A stretch of 64,000 nucleotides of DNA from Qipengyuania atrilutea (lineage in GTDB: Bacteria; Pseudomonadota; Alphaproteobacteria; Sphingomonadales; Sphingomonadaceae). The notes under the pieces were generated by a model, which saw only the letters and a program-made list of their open reading frames with translations, was not told the origin of the DNA and made no database searches. Position numbers and translations under genes: made by a program. Shown in pieces: positions 1-8,320 of the stretch. Location: assembly GCF_013370205.1 (NCBI RefSeq), contig NZ_JABWGV010000004.1:106103-170102 (forward strand), written 5' to 3'. Position 1 is the first letter of the stretch, and every line of letters begins with the position of its first letter.

Positions 1-681
1 GAAGCGATTGACCTCGTCGCCCAGACTTTCGGAGCCTTGCCGAGTCGCGAAGCAGCATTCCAGGAACGAACCGACGCCCGGCAGCGCAGCTTCACTGACG
101 AACGGCGCACCTATGTCGTTCCGCATGATGGGGAGCAGGACCAGGCCTTGATGCGCCTGGTCTGGCCAACCGACGATGACAGCGACTGGGACCGCTCGTC
201 CGGGATGACGCTTCTCGCGAGCGTCGTCAGGTTGAAGCTTCTGGAAAAGCTGCGCGAAGAGCTCGGGCAGGCCTATTCCGCCTCTGCGACCAGTGCGATG
301 TCGGATACCTACGATGGCTACGGGACCTTTTCCGTTGGCGCGCAGGTCGATGCCGGGCAGCTGGATGCAGTGCGCGAGGCGATCGGCGAGGTGCTGACGG
401 AACTGCGGAGCACGCCGGTAGATGCCGATACGCTGCAACGAGCCCGGCAGCCGATCCTCGAATCGCTGGCGAACCGGCTGAAGACTAATGCCGGGTGGAT
501 TACGCTTGCCGACCGGGCGCAAAGCGAAGCGGACTATCTTCAGCGTCTATCCGCTGCCGAAGACCGCTATCGCGCAATGACGACGGATGACTTGCTGAAC
601 CTTGCGCAGCAGTATCTTGAGCCGGCTGAAGCGGTCGAAATCAGGGTCGTACCGCGCGAGCAAGCCGGGCAGGCGCAGTAG
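1..681 (+). CDS. M16 family zinc peptidase, C-terminal part (5' end outside window)
   Basis: The frame is open from base 1 to the TAG at 681, so the gene begins upstream of the window. The 226 visible residues are the C-terminal half of an insulinase-like M16 domain. The stretch LEKLREELGQAYSASA (roughly residues 80-95 of the visible part) is the conserved substrate-binding segment of such domains. The zinc motif HxxEH would lie in the missing N-terminal half, so whether this copy is catalytic or the inactive partner cannot be judged. These proteins usually act in the periplasm. The last residues are ordinary, with no membrane anchor. Confidence 0.85.
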   Translation, partial: EAIDLVAQTFGALPSREAAFQERTDARQRSFTDERRTYVVPHDGEQDQALMRLVWPTDDDSDWDRSSGMTLLASVVRLKLLEKLREELGQAYSASATSAMSDTYDGYGTFSVGAQVDAGQLDAVREAIGEVLTELRSTPVDADTLQRARQPILESLANRLKTNAGWITLADRAQSEADYLQRLSAAEDRYRAMTTDDLLNLAQQYLEPAEAVEIRVVPREQAGQAQ

Positions 682-779
682 CTGCCGTAGCAATGCATGC
701 GGCTTAGTCCCTTGTGCGGAAGGCCGGGTATCGGCATAGGCTCGCCGAAGGTTTACCCGCTCGATAATTGAGGCAGCCC

Positions 780-1016
780 ATGAAAGTCCGCGTTCACATC
801 AGCCTGAAACCGGGGGTCCTCGACCCGCAGGGCCGTGCCGTCCATCATGCACTCGAAGGATTGGGCTTCAAAGGCGTCGAGGACGTACGGATCGGCCGCA
901 CCATCTCGCTGACCGTTGCAGATGACACGAACGACGAACAACTCGACGAGATGTGCCGAAAGCTGCTCGCGAACATGGTCATCGAGGATTACCGGATCGA
1001 AAAGGTCGAAGGCTGA
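780..1016 (+). CDS. purS: Phosphoribosylformylglycinamidine synthase subunit PurS
   Basis: A 78-residue protein of normal PurS length beginning [18 protein letters not shown]. PurS is the small bridging subunit of the three-part FGAM synthase (PurS-PurQ-PurL) of purine synthesis and helps couple the ammonia-producing PurQ to PurL. The ATG at 780 was chosen over an in-frame TTG at 768 because the family motif KVRVHI follows it directly. Its TGA overlaps the purQ ATG by one base (TGATG at 1014-1018), implying translational coupling. purL is not in the window. Confidence 0.95.
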   Translation: MKVRVHISLKPGVLDPQGRAVHHALEGLGFKGVEDVRIGRTISLTVADDTNDEQLDEMCRKLLANMVIEDYRIEKVEG

Positions 1017-1687
1017 TGAGAGCGGCGGTCATAACCTTTCCCGGGTCGAACTGCGACCGGGACATGGTGGTCGCGATCGAGCGAATCGGGGGAACGGCGC
1101 CGCTGCGGGTCTGGCATGGCGACACCGCGCTGCCGGACGGCCTCGACTTCATCGCATTGCCCGGCGGTTTCTCTTACGGCGATTATCTCCGCTCCGGCGC
1201 CATGGCCGCGAACAGTCCGATCATGCGCGAAGTGGTCAAGGCAGCCGAAGCGGGCGTTCCGGTACTCGGCGTCTGCAACGGCTTTCAAGTTCTCGCGGAA
1301 AGCGGCCTGCTGCCCGGCGCACTGATGCGCAACCGCTCGCAGCATTTCATCTGCCGCGACGCGCTGCTGCGGGTCGAGAACACGGACAGCGTCTTTACCC
1401 GCGGCTATGAACAGGGGCAGACGATCACGATACCGGTCGCCCATCACGACGGCAATTACTTCGCCGATGCCGAGACGCTCGACCGGCTCGAAGGCGAGGG
1501 GCGCGTCGCGTTCCGTTATACCGAGAACTACAACGGCTCGCAGCGCGACATCGCCGGTATTCTCAGCGCCTCGGGCAACGTGCTCGGCATGATGCCGCAT
1601 CCCGAACGCGCGGTCGATGCTGCGCATGGCGGAACCGACGGCAAAGTGCTGTTCGCCTCAATCCTCGGACTGCTGGAAGCCGCCTGA
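1016..1687 (+). CDS. purQ: Phosphoribosylformylglycinamidine synthase subunit PurQ (glutaminase)
   Basis: This 223-residue class I glutamine amidotransferase supplies ammonia for FGAR to FGAM conversion. The oxyanion region [14 protein letters not shown] lies at about residues 48-61, nucleophile C87 in VLGVCNGFQ, and catalytic H195 and E197 in MMPHPE. The family start [14 protein letters not shown] fixes the ATG at 1016. An in-frame extension to 953 would only read purS in another frame. It is translationally coupled to purS. Confidence 0.96.
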   Translation: MRAAVITFPGSNCDRDMVVAIERIGGTAPLRVWHGDTALPDGLDFIALPGGFSYGDYLRSGAMAANSPIMREVVKAAEAGVPVLGVCNGFQVLAESGLLPGALMRNRSQHFICRDALLRVENTDSVFTRGYEQGQTITIPVAHHDGNYFADAETLDRLEGEGRVAFRYTENYNGSQRDIAGILSASGNVLGMMPHPERAVDAAHGGTDGKVLFASILGLLEAA

Positions 1688-1702
1688 ACGTCGCCCGCTG
1701 CG

Positions 1703-4084
1703 TTAAGCGATGCGGGAACGCTGCGTCGCTTCGCGGTGGAGCATCGAAATCGCTTCGCGCGCCGCCATCGGGCGTCCGAAGTAATATCCCTGTATCTTCG
1801 TACAGCCGAGCCCGCGGATCAGCGCGGCTTCGTCAGCGTTCTCGACCCCTTCGGCAGTCGTGGTCATCCCGAGGCTTTCGGTCATGGCGACGACCGCCCG
1901 GATGATCGCGAGGCTTTCGCGGTTGCCCTGCGCTGCGCCCTGCACGAACAGGCGGTCCACCTTGATTGTCGAGAAACGCAGCGTGCGCAGATAGCCGAGC
2001 GAGGAATAGCCGGTCCCAAAATCGTCCAGCGCCACGCTGCAGCCCAGCGACATGATCGATTCGAGTGCCGTGCGCGCAACCGTCGCATCGGACAGGAACA
2101 CGCTTTCGGTGACTTCGATCTCTAGTCGGTCGGCGGGCAATCCGGTCTCGTCGAGGATCTCCTCGACCATCTTGGCAAAGCCCGGCTCCAAAAGTTGCGG
2201 CGGCGCGACGTTGACATTGACCATCACGTGCGGCGGCCATTGCATCGCACGCTTGCACGCTTCGCGCAGCACCCACTTTCCGATCGGCAGGATCAACCGG
2301 GTTTCCTCGGCCATCGGAATGAACTTCGCCGGGCTGACGTGGCCGTGCAGTCTGCTGTTCCAGCGCAGCAGCGCCTCGAAGCTGACCACGGTTTCTCCGT
2401 TCGCGTCGACCACCGGCTGATAGACCAGTTCGAATTCGTCGTTGTCGAGCGCACTGCGCAGCGAATCTTCGAGCTGCCGCTGCTCTTCCGCGAGAGCATG
2501 GAGCGACGGCTCGAACCCGCAATGTTCCGCGCCGCCAAGGTCTTTCGCCTGATAGAGGGCGAGGTCGGCGTTGCGCATCAGTTCTTCTACGGTCTTCCCA
2601 TCGCGCGGACCGACTGCGGAGCCGATGCTGGTACCGACGTAAAGCGTGTGATCGTCGACATTGTAGGGCGCGGAAATCGACGCGATGATCCGCCGGGAAA
2701 GTTCGGTGACGCGCTTCGCGTCATCGAGATCACGAATGACGACCCCGAACTCGTCGCCGCCGAGCCTGCCGCACATCTCGTTCTCGCCCATCAGCGCGGT
2801 CAGTCGCTCGCCCACCTGTTCGAGCAGCTTGTCCCCGACCTGATGACCGAGCGTATCATTCACCGCCTTGAAGCGGTCAAGATCGAGCATCAGGAACGCG
2901 CAGCGCGTGCGCCATTCGGCCGCATAGTCGAGCGCTCCGCTCAGCGCTTCGTTCAGGAGCAGCCGGTTGGGCAGCCGCGTCAGCGTATCGTAGCGCGCGA
3001 GATAGGCGATCTTCTCGCTCGATTCGCGCTGCTCGGTCACGTCCGAGCCGACACCGCGAAAGCCGACGTATTGATTGCGTTCGTCGAGGATCGGCGTTCC
3101 CGACAACTCCCACCACCGTTTGCGGCCGTTCAAATCGACGCAAACGAGTATATTGGCGAAGCTCTCGCGCCGGTTAAGCTTCTCGGCGAGCTCCGCGAGA
3201 CTCTGGTTGAGCTGTCCGGTATTCCACGTCTTGCCGGCAAGGAGTTCGACGAAGCTTTCCCCTTCGGCGGCATGCGGTTCGCGGTTCAGCGCATAGGCGA
3301 AGCGCGGCGAAACGCTCCGCAAGCGGCGCGACGCGTCGATCTGCCAGAGCCAGTCCGCGCCGTTTTCCTCAAATTCGCGCAGCAATAGCGAGACGACCTG
3401 GTTCTTTTCCTCGACCCCTGCTTCGGCAATCTTCGCGGCAAGGAACATCCGCGACTTCTCGATCGTGCCGACGGTCACGAGGCCGAAGAATATCGGCGGC
3501 AGGATAGTAAGCTGCAGAAAGCCCAGATGAATTAGCCCGAACGCCAACGACGCCGAGGTTATACCGCACAGGATAATGGTACAGATCGGGGCGGTCACGA
3601 TGCCCAGCGCCGATCCGACCACAAGGGTCATGACGATCAGCCAGCCGACGAGCAAGTCGGTCAAGGAGCCCGCCAGCGCCAGCGCGATCATGGGAACCGC
3701 CCATAGAAGCGCGTGCGCAGTCATGACGGCGGCATGCTCGATATATTCGCCAGCCTGAAGCGAGCGGCGCTGCGCATAGCGGAAACGCCGTTCCAGTTCG
3801 AGGCTGCGGTAAAGCACTCCGGTCAGGAGTATCGTCCACCCGACGATGGCCCACCAGGCGCCCTTGCCCACGAAAAGCCATGCCAGCGTCATGCAGGCGA
3901 TGGCATTGCCGGCCACACGGTATGCCGCCGCCTCACTCAACCGCGAATACTGAATGCTTCGAAGGGAAGCCCATTTTTCCGTGCCGATGCCCGCGAGGCC
4001 CAACACGTCGAGCGCGGACAATTGCCCGGGTTCTTCGGAGTTATCAGAGCTGGCTCGTTTCACTCCCTTGCGAATAAGGCGCAA
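1703..4084 (-). CDS. Membrane-anchored PAS-GGDEF-EAL protein (cyclic di-GMP turnover)
   Basis: This 793-residue signalling protein has membrane segments in about residues 56-90 and 117-203, a PAS-like region around 240-350, a GGDEF domain with intact RLGGDEFGVVI (GGDEF at 442-446) and an EAL domain starting at EALLRW (570). It also has DDFGTGYSSLGYLR. Both catalytic signatures look intact, so it could make or degrade cyclic di-GMP. Which activity dominates is not visible. The first in-frame start is TTG at 4084; a GTG at 4063 is an alternative. The upstream strip 4085-4182 up to the glmS stop is AT-rich and probably carries its promoter. Confidence 0.9.
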   Translation of the reverse strand: MRLIRKGVKRASSDNSEEPGQLSALDVLGLAGIGTEKWASLRSIQYSRLSEAAAYRVAGNAIACMTLAWLFVGKGAWWAIVGWTILLTGVLYRSLELERRFRYAQRRSLQAGEYIEHAAVMTAHALLWAVPMIALALAGSLTDLLVGWLIVMTLVVGSALGIVTAPICTIILCGITSASLAFGLIHLGFLQLTILPPIFFGLVTVGTIEKSRMFLAAKIAEAGVEEKNQVVSLLLREFEENGADWLWQIDASRRLRSVSPRFAYALNREPHAAEGESFVELLAGKTWNTGQLNQSLAELAEKLNRRESFANILVCVDLNGRKRWWELSGTPILDERNQYVGFRGVGSDVTEQRESSEKIAYLARYDTLTRLPNRLLLNEALSGALDYAAEWRTRCAFLMLDLDRFKAVNDTLGHQVGDKLLEQVGERLTALMGENEMCGRLGGDEFGVVIRDLDDAKRVTELSRRIIASISAPYNVDDHTLYVGTSIGSAVGPRDGKTVEELMRNADLALYQAKDLGGAEHCGFEPSLHALAEEQRQLEDSLRSALDNDEFELVYQPVVDANGETVVSFEALLRWNSRLHGHVSPAKFIPMAEETRLILPIGKWVLREACKRAMQWPPHVMVNVNVAPPQLLEPGFAKMVEEILDETGLPADRLEIEVTESVFLSDATVARTALESIMSLGCSVALDDFGTGYSSLGYLRTLRFSTIKVDRLFVQGAAQGNRESLAIIRAVVAMTESLGMTTTAEGVENADEAALIRGLGCTKIQGYYFGRPMAAREAISMLHREATQRSRIA

Positions 4085-4182
4085 AGGTTTCCACCCAGTA
4101 AAACGGACTTTCGTAATCGTCCTTTATCGATCTTAATTTGCGTTAAAAAAGAACAGTTAAGGAAGGTTCACCAGTTTGCGCG

Positions 4183-6006
4183 TTACTCCACGGTAACCGA
4201 TTTCGCTAGATTGCGCGGCTGATCGACATCGGTGCCTTTGACGCAGGCGGTATGATACGCGAGCAGCTGAACCGGTATCGCGTATACTAGCGGCGCGATA
4301 AGCGGATGGACCTGCGGCATTTCGATGGTCGCCATGCAGCCCTCGCCCGCGGCCTCCAGACCCTTCGCATCGGAAATGAGAACGATCTGGCCGCCGCGCG
4401 CGCGCACTTCTTCCATATTCGATACGGTCTTTTCGAACAGCGGGCCCGAGGGCGCGAGAACGATGACCGGAACATGCTCGTCGATCAAGGCGATCGGGCC
4501 ATGCTTCATCTCGCCGCTGGCATAGCCTTCCGCATGGATGTAACTGATTTCCTTCAGCTTCAGCGCGCCTTCCATGGCCAGCGGATAGTCCGGGCCGCGT
4601 CCCAAATAGAGCACGTCGCGGGCCGGCGCGATCAGATGCGCCATTGCCGCAATGTCTTCGTCGTGGTCGAGAGCGGCATTGAGGCAGGCAGGCGCCTCGA
4701 GAAGATGGCGCACCACCTCCTGCTCTTCCTTGCGGCTCATCAGACCGCGCTTCACTGCCATATGTGCGGCGAGCGCGGCCAGCACCGCGAGCTGGCAGGT
4801 GAAGGCCTTGGTCGATGCGACGCCGATTTCCGGACCGGCGTGGGTCGGGAGCAGCAGATCGGCTTCGCGCGCCATGCTGCTGGTCGGCACATTGACGACG
4901 ACGCCGATGGTCTGCCCGTTCGCCTTGCAGTGACGCAACGCAGCCAGCGTGTCGGCGGTCTCACCGCTTTGCGAGATGAACAGCGCAAGGCCGCCCTCCT
5001 CAAGTACCGGTTCGCGGTAGCGGAACTCGCTCGCCACATCGAGATCGACGGGAACGCGCGCGAATTGCTCGAACCAGTATTTCGCGACCATTGCTGCATA
5101 ATAGGACGTGCCGCAGGCCACGATCGTGACCCGCTTGATGCTGGAAAGGTCGAAGTCGAACTGCGGCAGGGCAACCGAATTGTCCGCCTGCCGAAGGTAG
5201 GAGCCGAGCGTTTGCGCGACCACGGTCGGTTGCTCGAAGATTTCCTTCTGCATGAAGTGACGGTAGTTGCCCTTTTCGATCGCGGCGGCCGACGCACCCG
5301 AATGGGTCTTGTCGCGGGTTACCTGAGCACCCGTTTCGTCGTAGATCTGCGCACCGTCGCGGGTCACGACGACCCAGTCGCCTTCTTCGAGGTAGGTGAT
5401 TTCCTGTGTGAGCGGAGCGAGCGCCAAGGCGTCGGAGCCAAGGTAGGTCTCTCCCTCCCCGTAACCCACCACCAGCGGCGAGCCGAGCCGTGCTCCGATC
5501 AGCATGTCGGGATGCTCGCGAAAGGCGATCGCCAGCGCGAAAGCACCGCGGAGGCGTGGGAGGACGGTCTGGATCGCGTCCTCGGGCGAGGCGCCCCGTT
5601 CGACTTCGCGGGAAAGCAGGTGCGCTACGACTTCGCTGTCCGTCTCGCTTTCGAGAGTGCGGCCTTCGCCCGTCAGTTCCGCGCGCAGTTCCTTGTAATT
5701 CTCGATAATCCCGTTGTGAACGAGCGCAAGATGCTCGGTCGCGTGCGGATGCGCGTTGCGGGCCGTCGGCGCGCCGTGCGTCGCCCACCGGGTGTGCGCG
5801 ATACCCACATCACCGGGCGCAGGCTCGTTTTGCAGCACAGCTTCGAGGTTCGACAGCTTGCCCTCCGCGCGCCGGCGGATCAGCTTCCCCTCGTCGATCG
5901 TGCAGATCCCTGCGCTGTCGTAGCCGCGGTATTCCATCCGCCGCAGCCCCTCGACCAGCCGACCGGACACACTGCTACGGCCGACAATGCCGATAATTCC
6001 GCACAT
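4183..6006 (-). CDS. glmS: Glutamine--fructose-6-phosphate aminotransferase (isomerizing)
   Basis: At 607 residues this is standard GlmS length. It makes glucosamine-6-phosphate from fructose-6-phosphate and glutamine, the first step to UDP-GlcNAc for peptidoglycan and lipopolysaccharide. The N-terminal MCGIIGIVG exposes the nucleophile Cys2 after Met removal. Two SIS sugar-isomerase domains follow from about residue 285, with CGTSYYA and SQSGETADT, and the C-terminus DQPRNLAKSVTVE is the conserved active-site tail. The ATG at 6006 is unambiguous. No glmU neighbour and no obvious glmS ribozyme or hairpin leader is seen in 6007-6141. Confidence 0.97.
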   Translation of the reverse strand: MCGIIGIVGRSSVSGRLVEGLRRMEYRGYDSAGICTIDEGKLIRRRAEGKLSNLEAVLQNEPAPGDVGIAHTRWATHGAPTARNAHPHATEHLALVHNGIIENYKELRAELTGEGRTLESETDSEVVAHLLSREVERGASPEDAIQTVLPRLRGAFALAIAFREHPDMLIGARLGSPLVVGYGEGETYLGSDALALAPLTQEITYLEEGDWVVVTRDGAQIYDETGAQVTRDKTHSGASAAAIEKGNYRHFMQKEIFEQPTVVAQTLGSYLRQADNSVALPQFDFDLSSIKRVTIVACGTSYYAAMVAKYWFEQFARVPVDLDVASEFRYREPVLEEGGLALFISQSGETADTLAALRHCKANGQTIGVVVNVPTSSMAREADLLLPTHAGPEIGVASTKAFTCQLAVLAALAAHMAVKRGLMSRKEEQEVVRHLLEAPACLNAALDHDEDIAAMAHLIAPARDVLYLGRGPDYPLAMEGALKLKEISYIHAEGYASGEMKHGPIALIDEHVPVIVLAPSGPLFEKTVSNMEEVRARGGQIVLISDAKGLEAAGEGCMATIEMPQVHPLIAPLVYAIPVQLLAYHTACVKGTDVDQPRNLAKSVTVE

Positions 6007-6141
6007 GAAGAAATTCCCGAATATAAATTTGAAGTCGTTCGCGATGTAACCGCTAAAAGCTTAACATCAAAGGCCAAGCGCCTAGCCGCAATCGTATTTC
6101 CGCGGCCTGTACCGATTTCGGCCGATGTGCTTGCTCCCACG

Positions 6142-7038
6142 TCAACGCGGCATCGGCTGCCGCGCGGGCGAAGAACGCCACAGGAAGATGCCGGCGGCGA
6201 TGATGATCGCAGCGCCCAGCACCGTGACGAGGTCCGGCAGATCGCCGAACCACCACCAGCCGAAGAAGCTCGCGACGAGGATCTGGATATAGGTGCATGG
6301 CGCGATGACTGCTGCGCCCGCTCGCTCTGTACCGACATAAGTCAGGAAATGCGCGGTACTCGCGGTCAGAGCGACGAACGCGCAGCGCGCGGCGATCGTC
6401 CAGTCCGGAGCGGAGATGGCAAGCGCCTCGACCCCGCTGGCGGCACCTACGAGCGCGGCTATCAGCAACACCGGAAAGGCGCCCACTGCCATATAGACCT
6501 GCATCGAGAGCGCGCTACCCTGCCCCGCGGACGCCCGGTTTGTGATGACGACCAGGCTCATGAAAAAGGCTGCGATGAGCGGCAATACAGCGACCCAGCC
6601 AAGCTCGGCCAGGTTCGGCCGCAAAATGATGAGCACCCCGGCGAGCGCGACGGGTGAAGCGATCCATACTGCAGGACGAACCTTCTCCTTCAGCAGCGGT
6701 CCGCTGAACAGGGCCGTGAACACCGGCGCCACGAACGCCAGCGCCATCGCTTCGGCGAGCGGCATGACGAAGATCGCGGAAAAGAACGCCAGCGTCGCTC
6801 CGGCAAGGCAAAACCCGCGCGCCGCTTGAAGCCAAGGTTTTAGCGGGCGAAAGGCTTCGGCTCCTTCGCGGACGAGAAGCAGCGAGGACAGGCCGACCGC
6901 TCCAATGAAGAAGCGCAGCGCAGCAACGGCGAGCGGCGACCACTCGCCGGCCATGGTCTTGATGACCGCATCGCCGACGGAGAGCAGAGCGAAACCCGCC
7001 AGCGCGATTGCGATCCCGCCGCGTTCATCTTGTTGCAT
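6142..7038 (-). CDS. EamA/DMT family transporter
   Basis: A 298-residue, almost wholly hydrophobic protein with about ten predicted membrane helices in two repeats, as in EamA-type drug/metabolite exporters. The ATG at 7038 (MQQDERGGIAIALAGFALL) places a short polar N-terminus before helix 1. An upstream in-frame start at 7092 would add an 18-residue basic leader and is less likely. Substrate cannot be told from sequence. A TTGACT hexamer on the minus strand (7108-7113) upstream of the gene could be its -35 box. Confidence 0.88.
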   Translation of the reverse strand: MQQDERGGIAIALAGFALLSVGDAVIKTMAGEWSPLAVAALRFFIGAVGLSSLLLVREGAEAFRPLKPWLQAARGFCLAGATLAFFSAIFVMPLAEAMALAFVAPVFTALFSGPLLKEKVRPAVWIASPVALAGVLIILRPNLAELGWVAVLPLIAAFFMSLVVITNRASAGQGSALSMQVYMAVGAFPVLLIAALVGAASGVEALAISAPDWTIAARCAFVALTASTAHFLTYVGTERAGAAVIAPCTYIQILVASFFGWWWFGDLPDLVTVLGAAIIIAAGIFLWRSSPARQPMPR

Positions 7039-7102
7039 GAAAGTACCTTGTTCCTTTCGCCGCGCCTTAGGTGCGCACAACTTCCGGCACAAGCGGCGCG
7101 GC

Positions 7103-7140
7103 GCATTAGGACAAAGTCAAGATTTGCAAAATATTCACCA
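7103..7140 (+). promoter_or_regulatory. Copy 1 of a 38-nt element shared with the cpaF upstream region
   Basis: Positions 7103-7140 match 8208-8245 at about 30 of 38 bases, and the 3' 24 bases match at 21 of 24, ending in ATATTCACCA here and TTATTCACCA in the second copy. The first copy sits upstream of the PAP2 gene and the second upstream of cpaF, in the same orientation. This suggests a shared promoter or operator. Its 3' end runs into an ATG at 7140, which argues against that ATG as the PAP2 start. No known box was recognised. Confidence 0.45.
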
Positions 7141-7211
7141 TGTCGGCGTGCGGTGGGCGCGCTTTGAGGAAACAGCGCTGCCGCGCGAAGCATGTGCCGA
7201 AAGGATCACCC

Positions 7212-8189
7212 TTGTACGAGCGTCTGAAAACAACCTTCCCAGTCGAGATCGTGATCGCCGCGAGCTTTCTATTCGTCACGCTGTGCATCGGACTTGTTTT
7301 TGGATTGCCCTTCAACTTCCCAAATTCGCAGCACGCGTCCTTCGTGGGCGTGCATTATCTCTATCCGCTTGCCGCGATCGCAATATGGGCGGTGTACGTA
7401 TTTTTCGCCCGGCGCGAGCACCTCAGCGGCGTCTTTCTGGCTGCCTTACCGAGCTACGCTGTAGTGCTCGTTTGCCACTTCAACCTGAAACTATGGACGC
7501 AGCATCTTAATCCGGTGCTGTGGGACGACGCGCTTTGGGCTAGCGATCAGGTACTTCGCCCGACAGTCGATCTGTTTACGTACGTCCGTGTTGCGCTCGA
7601 CCCGCTCGTTTCGCTCGAGAACAATTTCTACATGCTCGGCTTCATCGCAATGTTTTACCTGGTGTTTTTCTACGTTTGGTTGAAACATCCGCAGGAATTC
7701 CGGCGGCTAATGCTTTCTATCATCATTCTTCACATCCTTGGGTCTATCGGATATCTCACGATGCCCGCGCTCGGCCCGTTCCTATACGAGACTGGCGTAG
7801 AACCGTTTGCGGCTGCTGCACAGGAAGGCATGCTAGCCTCCTACCGCGCGAATGCCGAAGGCGGAGCTGCATGGCTTGCAGACCAGGGCGGACAGCAGTT
7901 AACCGTCGGACTGGCGGCCATGCCTTCACTACACACGGGAGCATCGTTCCTTTTCCTCCTGTTTTGTGCGCGCAAATCCGCTGCGATGACTGCTATACTG
8001 CTGCCACTCTTCTGTTTTATCGCCGTAGATGCGGTAGCTAATCGCTGGCACTATTTCCTCGACCTACCAGTCGGCATGGGATGCGCCGCGCTTGCTTTGT
8101 ACCTCGCCCGCAGGCTGGCTCCACAGCGGTCGGCCGAACTGGCGACAAACGAACCCGCTGATATGCTACCCGTACCGCAGCAAGCGTAG
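7212..8189 (+). CDS. PAP2-superfamily membrane lipid phosphatase/phosphotransferase
   Basis: This 325-residue integral membrane protein has at least six hydrophobic segments. PAP2 active-site motifs are visible near the C-terminus: PSLHTG, then NRWHYFLDLPVG containing the catalytic His and Asp. Layout and length resemble the inositol-phosphorylceramide synthase-like PAP2 group, which would suit a sphingolipid-making sphingomonad, but the substrate is inference. TTG at 7212 was chosen because GAAAGGA (7199-7205) lies six bases upstream and membrane-like sequence begins there. The ATG at 7140 would add a 24-residue Cys/Arg-rich leader overlapping the shared upstream element. Confidence 0.8.
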   Translation: MYERLKTTFPVEIVIAASFLFVTLCIGLVFGLPFNFPNSQHASFVGVHYLYPLAAIAIWAVYVFFARREHLSGVFLAALPSYAVVLVCHFNLKLWTQHLNPVLWDDALWASDQVLRPTVDLFTYVRVALDPLVSLENNFYMLGFIAMFYLVFFYVWLKHPQEFRRLMLSIIILHILGSIGYLTMPALGPFLYETGVEPFAAAAQEGMLASYRANAEGGAAWLADQGGQQLTVGLAAMPSLHTGASFLFLLFCARKSAAMTAILLPLFCFIAVDAVANRWHYFLDLPVGMGCAALALYLARRLAPQRSAELATNEPADMLPVPQQA

Positions 8190-8207
8190 CTCTTGGCGGG
8201 CGCGCAG

Positions 8208-8245
8208 GCCTTAGGGAATAATCAAGGTTTCCAAATTATTCACCA
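8208..8245 (+). promoter_or_regulatory. Copy 2 of the 38-nt shared element, upstream of cpaF
   Basis: It is the counterpart of 7103-7140 and lies in the 131-base gap between the PAP2 stop (8189) and the cpaF ATG (8321). Conserved parts are CTTAGGG/ATTAGGA at the 5' end and a 24-base block at the 3' end with three mismatches. The position about 75 bases before cpaF fits a promoter or operator. This is inference from similarity between the two sites only. Confidence 0.45.
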
Positions 8246-8320
8246 CAATATCAAAGCAGATCGGGCAGCGCTTCAGCAGCGGACCCGGCCTTTCATGAAC
8301 GTCAATTCGAGGATCACGAC

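Noticed and set aside
37..681. Reading the first gene as starting at 37
   Set aside because: Frame is open to base 1 and the domain is incomplete; the gene starts outside the window.
989..1627. Long leftward open frame over purQ
   Set aside because: It is a shadow of purQ in high-GC DNA, with no motif and a composition unlike a protein.
2195..3388. Rightward 397-codon frame across the GGDEF/EAL gene
   Set aside because: Antisense shadow; the sense strand encodes clear domains.
4085..4182. glmS ribozyme or riboswitch
   Set aside because: No conserved fold is visible, and this strip is downstream of glmS rather than in its leader.
4306..6657. Rightward 783-codon frame across glmS
   Set aside because: Shadow of glmS and the EamA gene; Arg/Gly/His-rich with no family.
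7140..7211. PAP2 gene starting at ATG 7140
   Set aside because: The Cys/Arg-rich leader overlaps a shared upstream element; TTG 7212 has a good ribosome site.
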